Source: JAAZBW01 sp035647855 (GTDB lineage Bacteria; Actinomycetota; Actinomycetes; Actinomycetales; Actinomycetaceae). Taken from it: a DNA stretch of 46,202 bases. The stretch spans positions 1 to 46,202 of the forward strand of contig DASRMP010000068.1 of NCBI GenBank assembly GCA_035647855.1, read 5' to 3'. How positions within the stretch are numbered: the first letter of the stretch is position 1; the number at the start of each line of letters is the position of its first letter. The notes under the pieces were generated by a model. It worked only from the letters and a program-made list of their open reading frames with translations. It was not told the DNA's origin and made no database searches. The position numbers were made by a program, and so were the translations under genes. Below, piece after piece: positions 1-6,923 of this stretch.

Positions 1-61
1 TCGGCGGCAACGGCCCACCCGGATCAACATCAAATTCGAGCATGCCATCCGTGTTGTCCAT
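1..61 (-). CDS. 5' end of a leftward gene, possibly a GntR-family regulator (partial)
   Basis: An ATG on the minus strand at 61-59 opens a frame that runs without a stop to the window edge, giving about 20 residues that contain FDVDPGGPLPP. A short acidic stretch followed by a Pro-Pro pair is common at the start of GntR-family regulators (usually followed by YEQ), but the rest lies outside the window, so the family is a guess. A TAGAAT hexamer (minus strand, 76-71) lies 9 nt before the ATG and could be a -10 element of a leaderless or near-leaderless transcript. It is transcribed in the same direction as the operon at 142-4572, from which a weak hairpin separates it. Confidence 0.4.
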   Translation of the reverse strand, partial: MDNTDGMLEFDVDPGGPLPP

Positions 62-106
62 CACTCGATAATTCTACCCGCGACCCCAGAAACACGAGAC
101 CCTGTC

Positions 107-127
107 AGCGTGTTTCCGACACACGCT
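107..127 (-). terminator. Weak hairpin after the methyltransferase gene
   Basis: AGCGTGT (107-113) pairs with ACACGCT (121-127) around a 7-nt loop, downstream of the leftward gene ending at 142. No T-run follows, so this is only a candidate terminator. Confidence 0.3.
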
Positions 128-141
128 CCTAGGGGCCTGCG

Positions 142-957
142 TTAGCTTTCGCGCGGCTCCTCCCAGAAGATCATCTGGATCGTTGTGGTGGTGGTGCCCT
201 GCACCCGACCATCCATCGCCGTGCTCCTCAGGTGCTGCTCGATGTCTGGAAGCAGTGCCTCACGCTCGTGCGCCGTGAGATTGAGACGCCCGGCGAAGAA
301 CGGGATCGCGATCTCGAGTGGCTGATCGGTGTGCCACTGGCTGTCCTCGTAGACGAGTTCTGGTTTGTAGCCCCGCAATAGCAACTCGTTCAGTAGGTAC
401 AGGAAGTTGCCGTTCGTTCCATGCTGGGTGGGCATGCCCAGTGCGGCCCGCAACCTGTCAACCACCGGATCCTTCACCCGGCTCGGGGAGGACACGGCGA
501 AGTACCGGTGGGAGGAGTCCAACAGCTTTTCAAGGGCCCCGGAGGAGCTCAGCGCCGGCGAGTTGTGCACGAAGGCAACATCGAAGGCCTCCCGCCAGCC
601 GTGGTCCTCGAGCCCGAGGGTGTGCCAGTTGTCCCAGACCAGTTCCACGTTGGTGACGCCCTCCCGCGCCATCAGAGCCGTGCCACTCTCGATCATCCTC
701 TGCGAAAAGTCGGTGCCCACCACGCTGAGAACGTGCCGGGAGATCGCCGCCGAGTAGGCGCCCGCCCCGCAACCCACATCCAACACCCTGAATCCCGGCT
801 CGATGTAGCCCCGCTGCTTCATCTCGATGAGGAAGCGGTCATCCGCGAAATCGGGCACGGTCAGGTAGTGCTCCCGCTCGGCTTGGGAATCCCACATGGC
901 TGGCTCGTGTGGTACGGGTGTGGCCCATCGTGAGCGAATCTCATCGAGCGTGAGCAA
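142..957 (-). CDS. Class I SAM-dependent methyltransferase
   Basis: The 271-residue product is a Rossmann-fold class I methyltransferase: motif I is RVLDVGCGAGAY (about residues 57-68), followed by a second acidic motif near VVGTDFS. Substrate unknown. The start is a TTG at 957; AGGAG lies 6 nt upstream and overlaps the stop of the preceding ABC ATPase gene, which makes the TTG credible and indicates translational coupling. It is the last gene of a five-gene operon with a FecBCD-type importer and an FmdE protein. In that context it may modify the imported ligand, a metallophore or a cofactor, but this is inferred from position only. It could also be an independent small-molecule methyltransferase carried on the same transcript. 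Confidence 0.85.
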   Translation of the reverse strand: MLTLDEIRSRWATPVPHEPAMWDSQAEREHYLTVPDFADDRFLIEMKQRGYIEPGFRVLDVGCGAGAYSAAISRHVLSVVGTDFSQRMIESGTALMAREGVTNVELVWDNWHTLGLEDHGWREAFDVAFVHNSPALSSSGALEKLLDSSHRYFAVSSPSRVKDPVVDRLRAALGMPTQHGTNGNFLYLLNELLLRGYKPELVYEDSQWHTDQPLEIAIPFFAGRLNLTAHEREALLPDIEQHLRSTAMDGRVQGTTTTTIQMIFWEEPRES

Positions 958-966
958 TTGAGTCTC

Positions 967-1740
967 CTAGTGGGTGATGATGACGACGTAGCCGTTGTGG
1001 TTGATGACGTCGCTTTCGATGCCGTAGACGTCTTTGAGGGTTTTCGGTGTCACGGTTTCCACGCCTCCGTGGGCGTAGACGGCGCCGTCCTTGAGGAACA
1101 TGAAGGTGTCGCAGTAGCGCACTGCGAGGTTGAGGTCATGCATGACGGCGACGGCGGCGATCCCGTCTTCGTCTACTACGTCACGTACGATGCGCATGAC
1201 CTCGTACTGGTTGTAGGGGTCGAGGTTGTTGGTGGGTTCGTCCAGTAGGAGCAGGCCGGTGTCCTGCGCGAGTGCCCGGGCGAGGATCACTTTTTGGTAT
1301 TCCCCGCCGGAGAGTTCGTCGACGTAGCGCAGTGACAGCTCTGTGAGTCCCAGCCGGCTGATGGCGTCGTCGACGATGGCGAGGTCCTGTTTCGTGGGGG
1401 CGAGGTTAATGTGGGGTTTGCGGCCGAGAAGCACCGAGTCGAAGACCGTTAGTCGGTTTGCGTGACTGTGCTGCGCCACGAAGGCGATCTCGCGGGCGAT
1501 CTCGCCGCGTTTCAGGTTGCGTATGTCGCGGAGCTCGCCTTCCGGGCCCACCTGAACCTGGCCTGCGTCTGGTTGAAGGATCCGGTTGAGGCAGTACATG
1601 AAGGTGGACTTGCCTACTCCGTTGTTCCCGAGGATCGCCATGAACTGGCCGCCCCGGAGCTCGGTGCTGACCTGGTGCAGTACCTGCCGGTTGGCCCGGA
1701 AAGAGAAATCTATGTCGGTTGCGGTGATCATCGGTTTCAT
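967..1740 (-). CDS. FecE-type ABC importer ATP-binding protein
   Basis: The 257-residue protein has all ABC ATPase motifs: Walker A GNNGVGKST (38-46), signature LSGGEYQK (143-150), Walker B LLLLDEPT ending at D167-E168, and an H-loop histidine in VMHDLNLA. The family (FecE/BtuD/FhuC) energises class III importers for iron-siderophores, haem, cobalamin or oxyanions such as molybdate. Its ATG overlaps the stop of the permease gene by 4 nt (1737-1740), so the two are translationally coupled. Length is normal. The substrate cannot be read from the ATPase; the operon's FmdE gene suggests a metal or metal-cofactor ligand. Confidence 0.93.
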   Translation of the reverse strand: MKPMITATDIDFSFRANRQVLHQVSTELRGGQFMAILGNNGVGKSTFMYCLNRILQPDAGQVQVGPEGELRDIRNLKRGEIAREIAFVAQHSHANRLTVFDSVLLGRKPHINLAPTKQDLAIVDDAISRLGLTELSLRYVDELSGGEYQKVILARALAQDTGLLLLDEPTNNLDPYNQYEVMRIVRDVVDEDGIAAVAVMHDLNLAVRYCDTFMFLKDGAVYAHGGVETVTPKTLKDVYGIESDVINHNGYVVIITH

Positions 1741-2882
1741 CGCCTCCCCACCCCCTTGAACAGCAGGTAGAGGAACATGGGGCCACCGAGGAAAGACGTG
1801 ATCGCACCAATCGGCAGGATCACCGGTGACATGGCGAGCCGGGCCACCAGATCACTGAGGAGCAGGAGGATCGCGCCGGCCAGGCCCGCCGCGGGCAGGA
1901 GGTAGCGGTTGTCGCTGCCGATGAACCTACGCATGATGTGGGGCGCGATCAGTCCGATGAAGCTGATGATGCCCACGAACGAGACCACCACCGCGGTGAC
2001 CCCTGTGCCCAACACCATCGTGCCCAGCCGCACGGCGTTCGCGTTCACGCCGAGACCCATCGCGGTTGTCTCTCCTGATTCCATCGCGTTGTAGCTCCAC
2101 CGGTTCGCCATGAAATACACGGCGACGACGAGTGTCACAATCGCCATGATCCGCACCTCCCCGTAGGAGGCACGTCCCAGGTCACCAAACGTCCAGAAGA
2201 CCACCGCAGCAATCTGGACGTCACTGGCGAAGTACTGCACCAGGGTCGTGCCCGCGGAGAACAGTGCGGAGAGTGCCACCCCGGCCAGCACCATGGCCTC
2301 GGGAGTGATCTGCCGGAACTGGGCCAGCCCCAGCACCACCAGGGTGGACAGCATGGCGCCGCAGAAGGCGGCGATGCTCACGATGTAGGGATTGGTGATG
2401 TTGACTGCGTCGCCCACATTCGATGAGACCGTGGAGCCCGCCCCGAACACGATGATGCCCAGCGAGGCACCGAAAGCGGCCCCCTGCGCCACCCCCAGCG
2501 TGGAGGGTGAGGCGAGCGGGTTACGCAGCACGCTCTGGAAGGCGGCACCGGCAAGTGCCAGCCCCATGCCCCCGATGATCGCGGTCAGCACGCGGGGCAT
2601 CCGCAGCTTCCACACGATGTTCGCGGCCTGTGGCTCGCCCTGACCGAACAGTGCGGCCAGCGATTCACCCATGGTCAGGCTCGCCGCACCCACCCCCAGG
2701 GCAAACAACCCGATCACCAGGAGCAGGACCACCTCGATACCGATGATGAGCCATTTACGCAGCACATAGCCCTCATACTGGATGCTCGCACCCGGTGTGA
2801 GCCGGGTGCTCGGACCCGATGCGCCCGCTCCCGGTGTGATCGGACGAAGCTTGGTCCAGGTGTCTTCTCTACCCATGGGCAC
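1737..2882 (-). CDS. FecCD-family ABC importer permease
   Basis: The 381-residue membrane protein has the FecCD pattern: the first membrane segment begins near residue 45 (KWLIIGIEVVLLL), then GLALAGAAFQSVLRNPLASP, the family hallmark for the region after TM2, and near the end FVGIISFIGLIAPHIMRR, the conserved ATPase-coupling stretch. Around nine to ten membrane segments are expected. The first 40 residues are hydrophilic and unusual, so translation could instead begin at the GTG of VLRKW. Only 2 nt separate it from the upstream FmdE gene. Together with the ATPase (967-1740) and lipoprotein (3448-4572) it forms a complete class III importer, presumably acting as a homodimeric permease. Confidence 0.92.
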   Translation of the reverse strand: MPMGREDTWTKLRPITPGAGASGPSTRLTPGASIQYEGYVLRKWLIIGIEVVLLLVIGLFALGVGAASLTMGESLAALFGQGEPQAANIVWKLRMPRVLTAIIGGMGLALAGAAFQSVLRNPLASPSTLGVAQGAAFGASLGIIVFGAGSTVSSNVGDAVNITNPYIVSIAAFCGAMLSTLVVLGLAQFRQITPEAMVLAGVALSALFSAGTTLVQYFASDVQIAAVVFWTFGDLGRASYGEVRIMAIVTLVVAVYFMANRWSYNAMESGETTAMGLGVNANAVRLGTMVLGTGVTAVVVSFVGIISFIGLIAPHIMRRFIGSDNRYLLPAAGLAGAILLLLSDLVARLAMSPVILPIGAITSFLGGPMFLYLLFKGVGRR

Positions 2883-2884
2883 CG

Positions 2885-3451
2885 CTACCGGCCGAACCAG
2901 CCGCGGTCATAGACCGGGAAACAGTCAAGACACACACACCCGCCATCGAGCACCCGGACCCGATGATCCGGAGCCCTCTCCCCACAGCGGGCACAAGCAA
3001 TGCCGGAAAACAGGCGCGCCCTCTCCGGCGGCTCGAACCGAGGCTCGGAGAAGCTGAAGACCTCGTCGAGCGGGAGCGTGAGGAGTCGCTCCTGCCACTC
3101 CTCACGACTGTCCGCTTCGTTACGCTCGGCCTTGAAATACACCCGCATGGCAGCTCCAGCGTCGCGATCAAAGAAGGTGAAGGCCATTTTTCCGGTGGGG
3201 CGGAACACCAGATTCCCTTTGCCCACCGTGCAACTGAGCAGGAGCTGTATCGCATCCACCCCGCAGGCGTCGTTCTCGGTGACGCACACCAGTTCCTCAT
3301 CCTCCGGGCGGCTCGCCCCCAAATGTTGCCTCGCAGCCTCCACCGCACGATAACCGATCGCGAGTCCGGGGCAGAAGTGGCCGTGGAACTCACCGCAAAG
3401 CATCCATTCAGCAGAGTGGCGCGTGGTTTCCGTGTGCGGCCTCATGGTCAT
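2885..3451 (-). CDS. FmdE family metal-binding protein with C-terminal zinc ribbon
   Basis: The 188-residue protein carries the FmdE signature HGHFCPG (23-29) and a central CVTENDACGVDAIQ stretch (56-69), followed near the C-terminus by two Cys pairs, C153/C156 and C174/C177, forming a treble-clef or ribbon-like zinc site. FmdE proteins were named after the molybdenum formylmethanofuran dehydrogenase operon of methanogens; bacterial members occur away from that enzyme and their function is not settled. Here the gene sits inside an importer operon, overlapping the binding-protein stop by 4 nt and ending 2 nt before the permease. A metal-handling or regulatory role for the imported ligand is inferred. 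No formylmethanofuran dehydrogenase is in the window. Confidence 0.88.
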   Translation of the reverse strand: MTMRPHTETTRHSAEWMLCGEFHGHFCPGLAIGYRAVEAARQHLGASRPEDEELVCVTENDACGVDAIQLLLSCTVGKGNLVFRPTGKMAFTFFDRDAGAAMRVYFKAERNEADSREEWQERLLTLPLDEVFSFSEPRFEPPERARLFSGIACARCGERAPDHRVRVLDGGCVCLDCFPVYDRGWFGR

Positions 3452-4572
3452 TTTCCTATTGTCAGTGGATTGAAGCCGAGGCCGGTTGCGTTCATTTCTG
3501 TCATGAGGGGTGTCGAGTAGAAGAATTCGAAGATCTCGTCCGCTGTGGTATCGGGGTCGATGTCAGCGAACTCTTGGGGGAACATCACGGTTCCCGCGTA
3601 GTAGGCGTCCGCCACGGCGATCTCGATGTTGGTGCCGTTGTAGTTGTAGGTGGGTTGCGGGTAGGCGAGACCATCGCGTAGTGCCCGCAGGCTGTCGAAG
3701 TAGTCTGGGTTGTCCTGATAGGCGGTGTTGATCAGGTCCATGTTCTCTGGATTCAGGAAGATGTAGTCCGGATCCCACTGGGCCACCTGCTCCAGGTCCA
3801 CCAGGAAGGGCATGTCCTGACCGACAGTGTCGGCCACGTTGATGGCCCCGATCGCGTCGAAGGGCATGTAGTCACTGGTGGTGCCGTCGAAGCCGTGCTT
3901 GCCCCGGAAGTTGACGGCACCGGTGTAGGCGGTGGGGCGCTCGTCGTCGGAAACGGCGGCGGTACGGGCCGCGAGATCCTCCTGCCAGGCGTCAAGTTGG
4001 GCGATCACCTCCTCGGCGCGGTCCTGGGTTCCGAAGACCTCCCCGAGCAGTCGCAGCGAGAAGTACGTCGAGCCGCCGAAGACCTCGTCCTGGTAGACCC
4101 CGATCACAGGGATACCGAGCTTGTTCTGCAACTCGTCGATTGCGGCGATCTCGGTCTTGGTGGTGATCACCACGTCCGGCCGTAGCTCGATGATCGTCTC
4201 GTCGTAGGTGACGTCGTTGGAACCGCCGCTGGCGGTGACCGGCAGCGCCCCGAACTGGTCACTGTGGACGTACCCGTAGGGCATGTTGACCGGTGCGCCC
4301 TGATCGATCTCGGCCACCGCGACCAGCCTGTCCGCGGCTCCCGCGTAGACCACCAGCCGCGTGGGCCAACCATCCACCACGGCCGAATCCACCGTGGCGG
4401 GGATCTCCACCTGCCGCCCGTAGACATCGGTCACCACCCTCCCGCCCGACGACGCCGACTGCCCCTCCGGGGCATCCGTACCGGTGGTTCCGGCGCCACC
4501 ACAGCCAGCGACCAGCACCACCCCAAGCAACGCCCCCAGTGTTCCCGCCAGCCTCCGGCGCAGGTTCGACAC
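3448..4572 (-). CDS. Class III ABC importer substrate-binding lipoprotein
   Basis: Starting at the GTG at 4572 the protein has 374 residues, with a basic n-region, a hydrophobic segment and a lipobox ending at C24 (LVAGC), so it is exported and lipid-anchored. The body is a FecB/BtuF-type periplasmic-binding fold (RVVTDVYGRQVEIP opening, then the RPDVVIT strand). GGAGG 6 nt before the GTG decides the start; the longer in-frame ATG at 4647 lacks a credible ribosome site and would bury the signal peptide. FecB-type proteins bind siderophores, haem, cobalamin, and in the MolB case molybdate or tungstate. The FmdE neighbour makes a metal oxyanion or metal-chelate ligand plausible but unproven. 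First gene of the operon. Confidence 0.9.
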   Translation of the reverse strand: MSNLRRRLAGTLGALLGVVLVAGCGGAGTTGTDAPEGQSASSGGRVVTDVYGRQVEIPATVDSAVVDGWPTRLVVYAGAADRLVAVAEIDQGAPVNMPYGYVHSDQFGALPVTASGGSNDVTYDETIIELRPDVVITTKTEIAAIDELQNKLGIPVIGVYQDEVFGGSTYFSLRLLGEVFGTQDRAEEVIAQLDAWQEDLAARTAAVSDDERPTAYTGAVNFRGKHGFDGTTSDYMPFDAIGAINVADTVGQDMPFLVDLEQVAQWDPDYIFLNPENMDLINTAYQDNPDYFDSLRALRDGLAYPQPTYNYNGTNIEIAVADAYYAGTVMFPQEFADIDPDTTADEIFEFFYSTPLMTEMNATGLGFNPLTIGK

Positions 4573-4687
4573 AGAATCCTCCCAGTACCCTCGACAAGTG
4601 CGCGCGGCCGACAGACCCACACACCCTTCATGACCAATCCAGCGCACGACCCCCGGCCAGTGACTCGACCGGCCAACGACCCGCCAC

Positions 4688-4708
4688 TAATGCGAGTAAC
4701 TCGCATTA
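4688..4708. promoter_or_regulatory. Perfect 21-bp palindromic operator upstream of the importer operon
   Basis: TAATGCGAGT (4688-4697) and its exact reverse complement ACTCGCATTA (4699-4708) flank one central base. The element lies 116 nt before the GTG of the binding-protein gene; on that strand a TAGGGT hexamer (4719-4714) lies just ahead of it as a possible -10, which would place the transcription start inside the palindrome. The core reads as a 7-1-7 arrangement (TGCGAGT, one base, ACTCGCA), the geometry of FUR-family boxes, and keeps the T-G-x-x-A-x-T spacing. Assignment to a FUR protein is inference; no regulator gene for it is nearby. Confidence 0.65.
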
Positions 4709-4777
4709 GGTCACCCTAGCCAGCACCATATTGGTTCGTATGACTATTCGCCGGCCTTCCCGAAACATGGACAAGCG

Positions 4778-4823
4778 GGGTCCCGCGGGACCCTCAGCCG
4801 ATGGGCGGAGGGCGCGCGCCCTC
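4778..4823. terminator. Two consecutive GC palindromes, candidate terminator
   Basis: GGGTCCCGCGGGACCC (4778-4793) and GAGGGCGCGCGCCCTC (4808-4823) are each perfect 16-bp palindromes, 14 bp apart. They lie 29 bp beyond the stop of the leftward gene 4852-5178 and before the importer promoter. In RNA each would fold as a short strong hairpin. No T-run is visible. Confidence 0.4.
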
Positions 4824-4851
4824 GGCCTCGTCGCCAGACAAACCACGAAGT

Positions 4852-5178
4852 TCAGCGCAGCCTGCGCGCGAGCGTATACCGCAGCCGGTCATACTCGAAT
4901 GACTTCCTGCTGGCCGGCCGCTCGAGCGCTTTCGCGACGTCGATCAACGAGTATGTCAGATCACTCTTGAACCTCACGAGTTGCCACTGTTCGCCCGATC
5001 CAACGAGGAACTGTCCGGGGGCGAACTCGCTGAGAGTCCTGGTGCTTCCGAATCCAGGAAGAATGAATTCGACGGCATACCGCCAGCCGCGGGGCTTCTC
5101 TCGCATGGTGAGTTCGTAGACCTCGGTTCCCTCGGGCGCGATCTTCAACATTTTCTGTCCGTACTTGTTCAGCTTCAT
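4852..5178 (-). CDS. Conserved hypothetical protein, third gene of HTH operon
   Basis: From the ATG at 5178 the product has 108 residues. It has no signal peptide or membrane segment, an alternating polar/hydrophobic first half suggesting a small beta-rich fold (YELTMREKPRGWRYAVEFILPGFG), and a basic C-terminus ending in RRLR. The start overlaps the stop of the 4-TM protein gene as ATGA, so the genes are coupled; a longer frame reaching 5361 exists only by reading inside the upstream gene. I do not recognise the family. Being third after an HTH regulator and a membrane protein, it is probably controlled by that regulator. Confidence 0.6.
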   Translation of the reverse strand: MKLNKYGQKMLKIAPEGTEVYELTMREKPRGWRYAVEFILPGFGSTRTLSEFAPGQFLVGSGEQWQLVRFKSDLTYSLIDVAKALERPASRKSFEYDRLRYTLARRLR

Positions 5179-5663
5179 GACTCCAGCTCCTTCATCTGCT
5201 TGACGTACCGCTTGGTTGACCACTCGCCCCACAAGTAGGAGAGACCGAAAATCACCGTGAACCCGACCATGAGATCGATCACCCAGAACAGTGGCTCCGG
5301 GAGGTTGACCGGTTCTCGGTAACCGATCCACCAATTGGCGAGCGCGTCGAGAATCGTCCACGCGACTGCGAGTCCTGCCGACTGGGATGCGTAGGACCAG
5401 GTTCGCTTCCGTCTCGCCTTGGGCGAGAGCATCTCCCCGTAGTCGTCGTGGCCCACGCGCGGGAGCATCAGCCGATCATCGCGTGCCGCGAACACCACGA
5501 ACACGATCGGGATCAGGACGAGGAAGATGATCTCGCTGATCGCCGCAGTGATGTCCCGCGCCGCGATGAACTTCCCGATCGCCACAACCAACTGGTAGAC
5601 GTACCCCACTGACAGGGCGATCATCCCCGCCGGCCCCGTGATCTGCTGAATACGTTCGTCCAC
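5175..5663 (-). CDS. Small four-TM membrane protein linked to an HTH regulator
   Basis: The start is the GTG at 5663, placed by AGGAGG just upstream and by a one-base gap from the stop of the regulator gene; this gives 162 residues. Hydropathy by eye shows four membrane segments: about residues 14-32, 42-60, about 95-112 and about 128-146. A basic loop (SPKARRKRTWS) sits between the second and third pair. Pairs of a compact Cro/CI regulator followed by a small polytopic membrane protein are common in Firmicutes and Actinobacteria, and are usually of unknown function. No catalytic motif is visible. Confidence 0.7.
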   Translation of the reverse strand: MDERIQQITGPAGMIALSVGYVYQLVVAIGKFIAARDITAAISEIIFLVLIPIVFVVFAARDDRLMLPRVGHDDYGEMLSPKARRKRTWSYASQSAGLAVAWTILDALANWWIGYREPVNLPEPLFWVIDLMVGFTVIFGLSYLWGEWSTKRYVKQMKELES

Positions 5664-5664
5664 C

Positions 5665-5865
5665 TCAGTCCTCCTCGAAATCGAACAGCTCTTCGATCGA
5701 CACCCCGAACACCTTGGCGATGTCCCAGGCGAGTTTGAGAGACGGGTTGTACGTCCCCCGCTCAAGGTGGCCGATAGTCTCTCGGCGCACGCCCACACGA
5801 TCAGCCAACTCGCCCTGACTCATGTCCGCCAGGACGCGGTGCCTCTTTATCTGAGTTGTGAGCAT
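5665..5865 (-). CDS. Compact HTH_3 (Cro/CI, YozG-like) transcriptional regulator
   Basis: Starting at the ATG at 5865 (ribosome site GGGGGTG) the protein has 66 residues and consists of almost nothing but a helix-turn-helix: MSQGELADRVGVRRETIGHLE (residues 15-35) followed by the GTYNPSLKLAWDIAKVF helix and an acidic tail FDFEED. The size matches the YozG/Xre mini-regulators that act on the membrane-protein gene immediately downstream. The longer frame to 5937 would add 24 residues upstream of a good ribosome site and is rejected. It probably autoregulates at the promoter at 5881-5920. Confidence 0.88.
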   Translation of the reverse strand: MLTTQIKRHRVLADMSQGELADRVGVRRETIGHLERGTYNPSLKLAWDIAKVFGVSIEELFDFEED

Positions 5866-5880
5866 CGGTTCACCCCCTTG

Positions 5881-5920
5881 AGAGAAATACGTCTCTATGT
5901 GTGAGAAAAACATATCACAA
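5881..5920 (-). promoter_or_regulatory. Candidate promoter and operator of the HTH operon
   Basis: On the minus strand TTGTGA (5920-5915) and TAGAGA (5897-5892) are 17 bp apart, an acceptable -35/-10 pair. An inverted repeat AGAGA/TCTCT (5881-5885, 5892-5896) overlaps the -10 and is a candidate operator. The match to consensus is moderate. Confidence 0.35.
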
Positions 5921-5999
5921 TGAGAGCTGGTTCGCACATTCCGGCCACACGCGGTTCGAAGACCTCCACCGGTAGACTCCCCGACCGCTGGCCGTTGCT

Positions 6000-6165
6000 C
6001 CCCAGCTCGGATCTCTCACCCGCGACCACGCCGACGTGGGTCGAATGGCCGAGCACCTCTACCGCAAACTGGTGACCGAAGGCGACGGCTACAACACCAT
6101 GCCCGACGGCGAGGTCGTCCACGAAGCCGCTTCCGTCGGTGATTCGTTCCTGGTCCGGAAATCGC
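6000..6165 (+). pseudogene. Possible decayed gene fragment
   Basis: One rightward frame around the ATG at 6036 reads like real protein (LTRDHADVGRMAEHLYRKLVTEG..., then MPDGEVVHEAASVGDSF), with normal codon choice, but it has a stop at 5973-5975, no ribosome site, and runs into the palindromic element beginning at 6174. I do not recognise the family. It may be a remnant interrupted by that element, or chance coding potential. Confidence 0.25.
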
Positions 6166-6173
6166 CGCTTTCG

Positions 6174-6515
6174 GCCCAGAACGGGCCTCCCCGACAGGGA
6201 AGAACGGGGACTGCTGTAGGAGTTTCGCCCCTGCGGGCCGGCGCCTACCCCGTTGAGGGGTGGATTTGGCCCTCTTCCGGCCCGTTCGCGGCCGCTTCGG
6301 ACCGGCGAATTCGTCTCCTGTAGGCGTTCGGTTTCTTGTGTAGGCGGTAAACGGGTGTCTAACCCCTACAGAAGAGACTTAACGCCTACAGTAGTCGCTC
6401 CGCTGCCGGCTGAAGAGACCTGCAAGCACCCCTGGACCGCACAAAACCCGCACGCGCTGACGAAACTCTTACAGAAGTTCCCGCCCCTCCCTGTCGGGGA
6501 GGCCCGTTCTGGGCT
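6174..6515. repeat. Imperfect 340-bp palindrome with 27-bp perfect outer arms
   Basis: The 27 bp at 6174-6200 recur as an exact reverse complement at 6489-6515. The pairing continues inward: CTGTAGGAGTTTCG in the left arm faces CTGTAAGAGTTTCG (reverse strand) in the right arm, so each arm is about 53 bp. Further CTGTAGG-type heptamers occur inside on both strands (around 6320, 6338, 6364, 6382). There is no convincing ORF. This resembles a small non-autonomous palindromic mobile element (MITE-like) or a structured transcript. It lies in the 1.06-kb gene-free stretch 5866-6923; the remainder to 6923 shows no gene. Confidence 0.6.
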
Positions 6516-6783
6516 GGAAATGCTGCATTCACTGGATCAGTGACTGAAAATCGCGGCCAAGAGGCCCGCAGGCGCCGTCGAACCGCCCGAAACCCGCACA
6601 GCAGTGGCCAAGAACCGCACCAAAGAAGCCCTGAGCGACGCGAGCAGTGCGAAACCGGACGAGAGTGGCCGAACCTGAACGCAAACCCCCAGGAAAAAAC
6701 ACCACCGGCCCCCGAAGGGCAGAAAACCCCGCGCCGGAATAACCGAGCGGGCCCACCGGTCGGAATTCACGCCGGCAATTGAG

Positions 6784-6800
6784 CATCTCCGTCCGAGATG
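6784..6800. other. Small hairpin in the gene desert
   Basis: CATCTC (6784-6789) pairs with GAGATG (6795-6800) around CGTCC. It has no T-run and is not attached to a recognised gene; its role is unknown. Confidence 0.2.
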
Positions 6801-6856
6801 GCGGGACTCAGTGGGGGAGAGATGGTGAGGCGCCGTGGGGGAACTGTGAATGATCC

Positions 6857-6887
6857 TTGGTCGGAGTCGCATATTGCCTGCTAGATT
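6857..6887 (+). promoter_or_regulatory. Weak candidate promoter of the giant surface protein gene
   Basis: TTGGTC (6857-6862) and TAGATT (6882-6887) are 19 bp apart, upstream of the GTG at 6943. The spacing is longer than ideal, so this is tentative. Confidence 0.25.
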
Positions 6888-6923
6888 GCGTGAGGGCGCG
6901 GCATTTGCGGCGCCTGCCGATTT

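Noticed and set aside
4731..4970. Rightward 79-codon frame after the importer operator
   Set aside because: It crosses two GC palindromes and overlaps the real leftward gene; no coding character.
6200..6489. CRISPR array suspected from repeated CTGTAGG motifs
   Set aside because: Repeats are short, in both orientations and irregularly spaced; no cas genes nearby.
6529..6872. Leftward frames in the gene desert (85 and 111 codons)
   Set aside because: Low-complexity Phe/Gly/Arg-rich translations, no ribosome sites, and two frames open at once.
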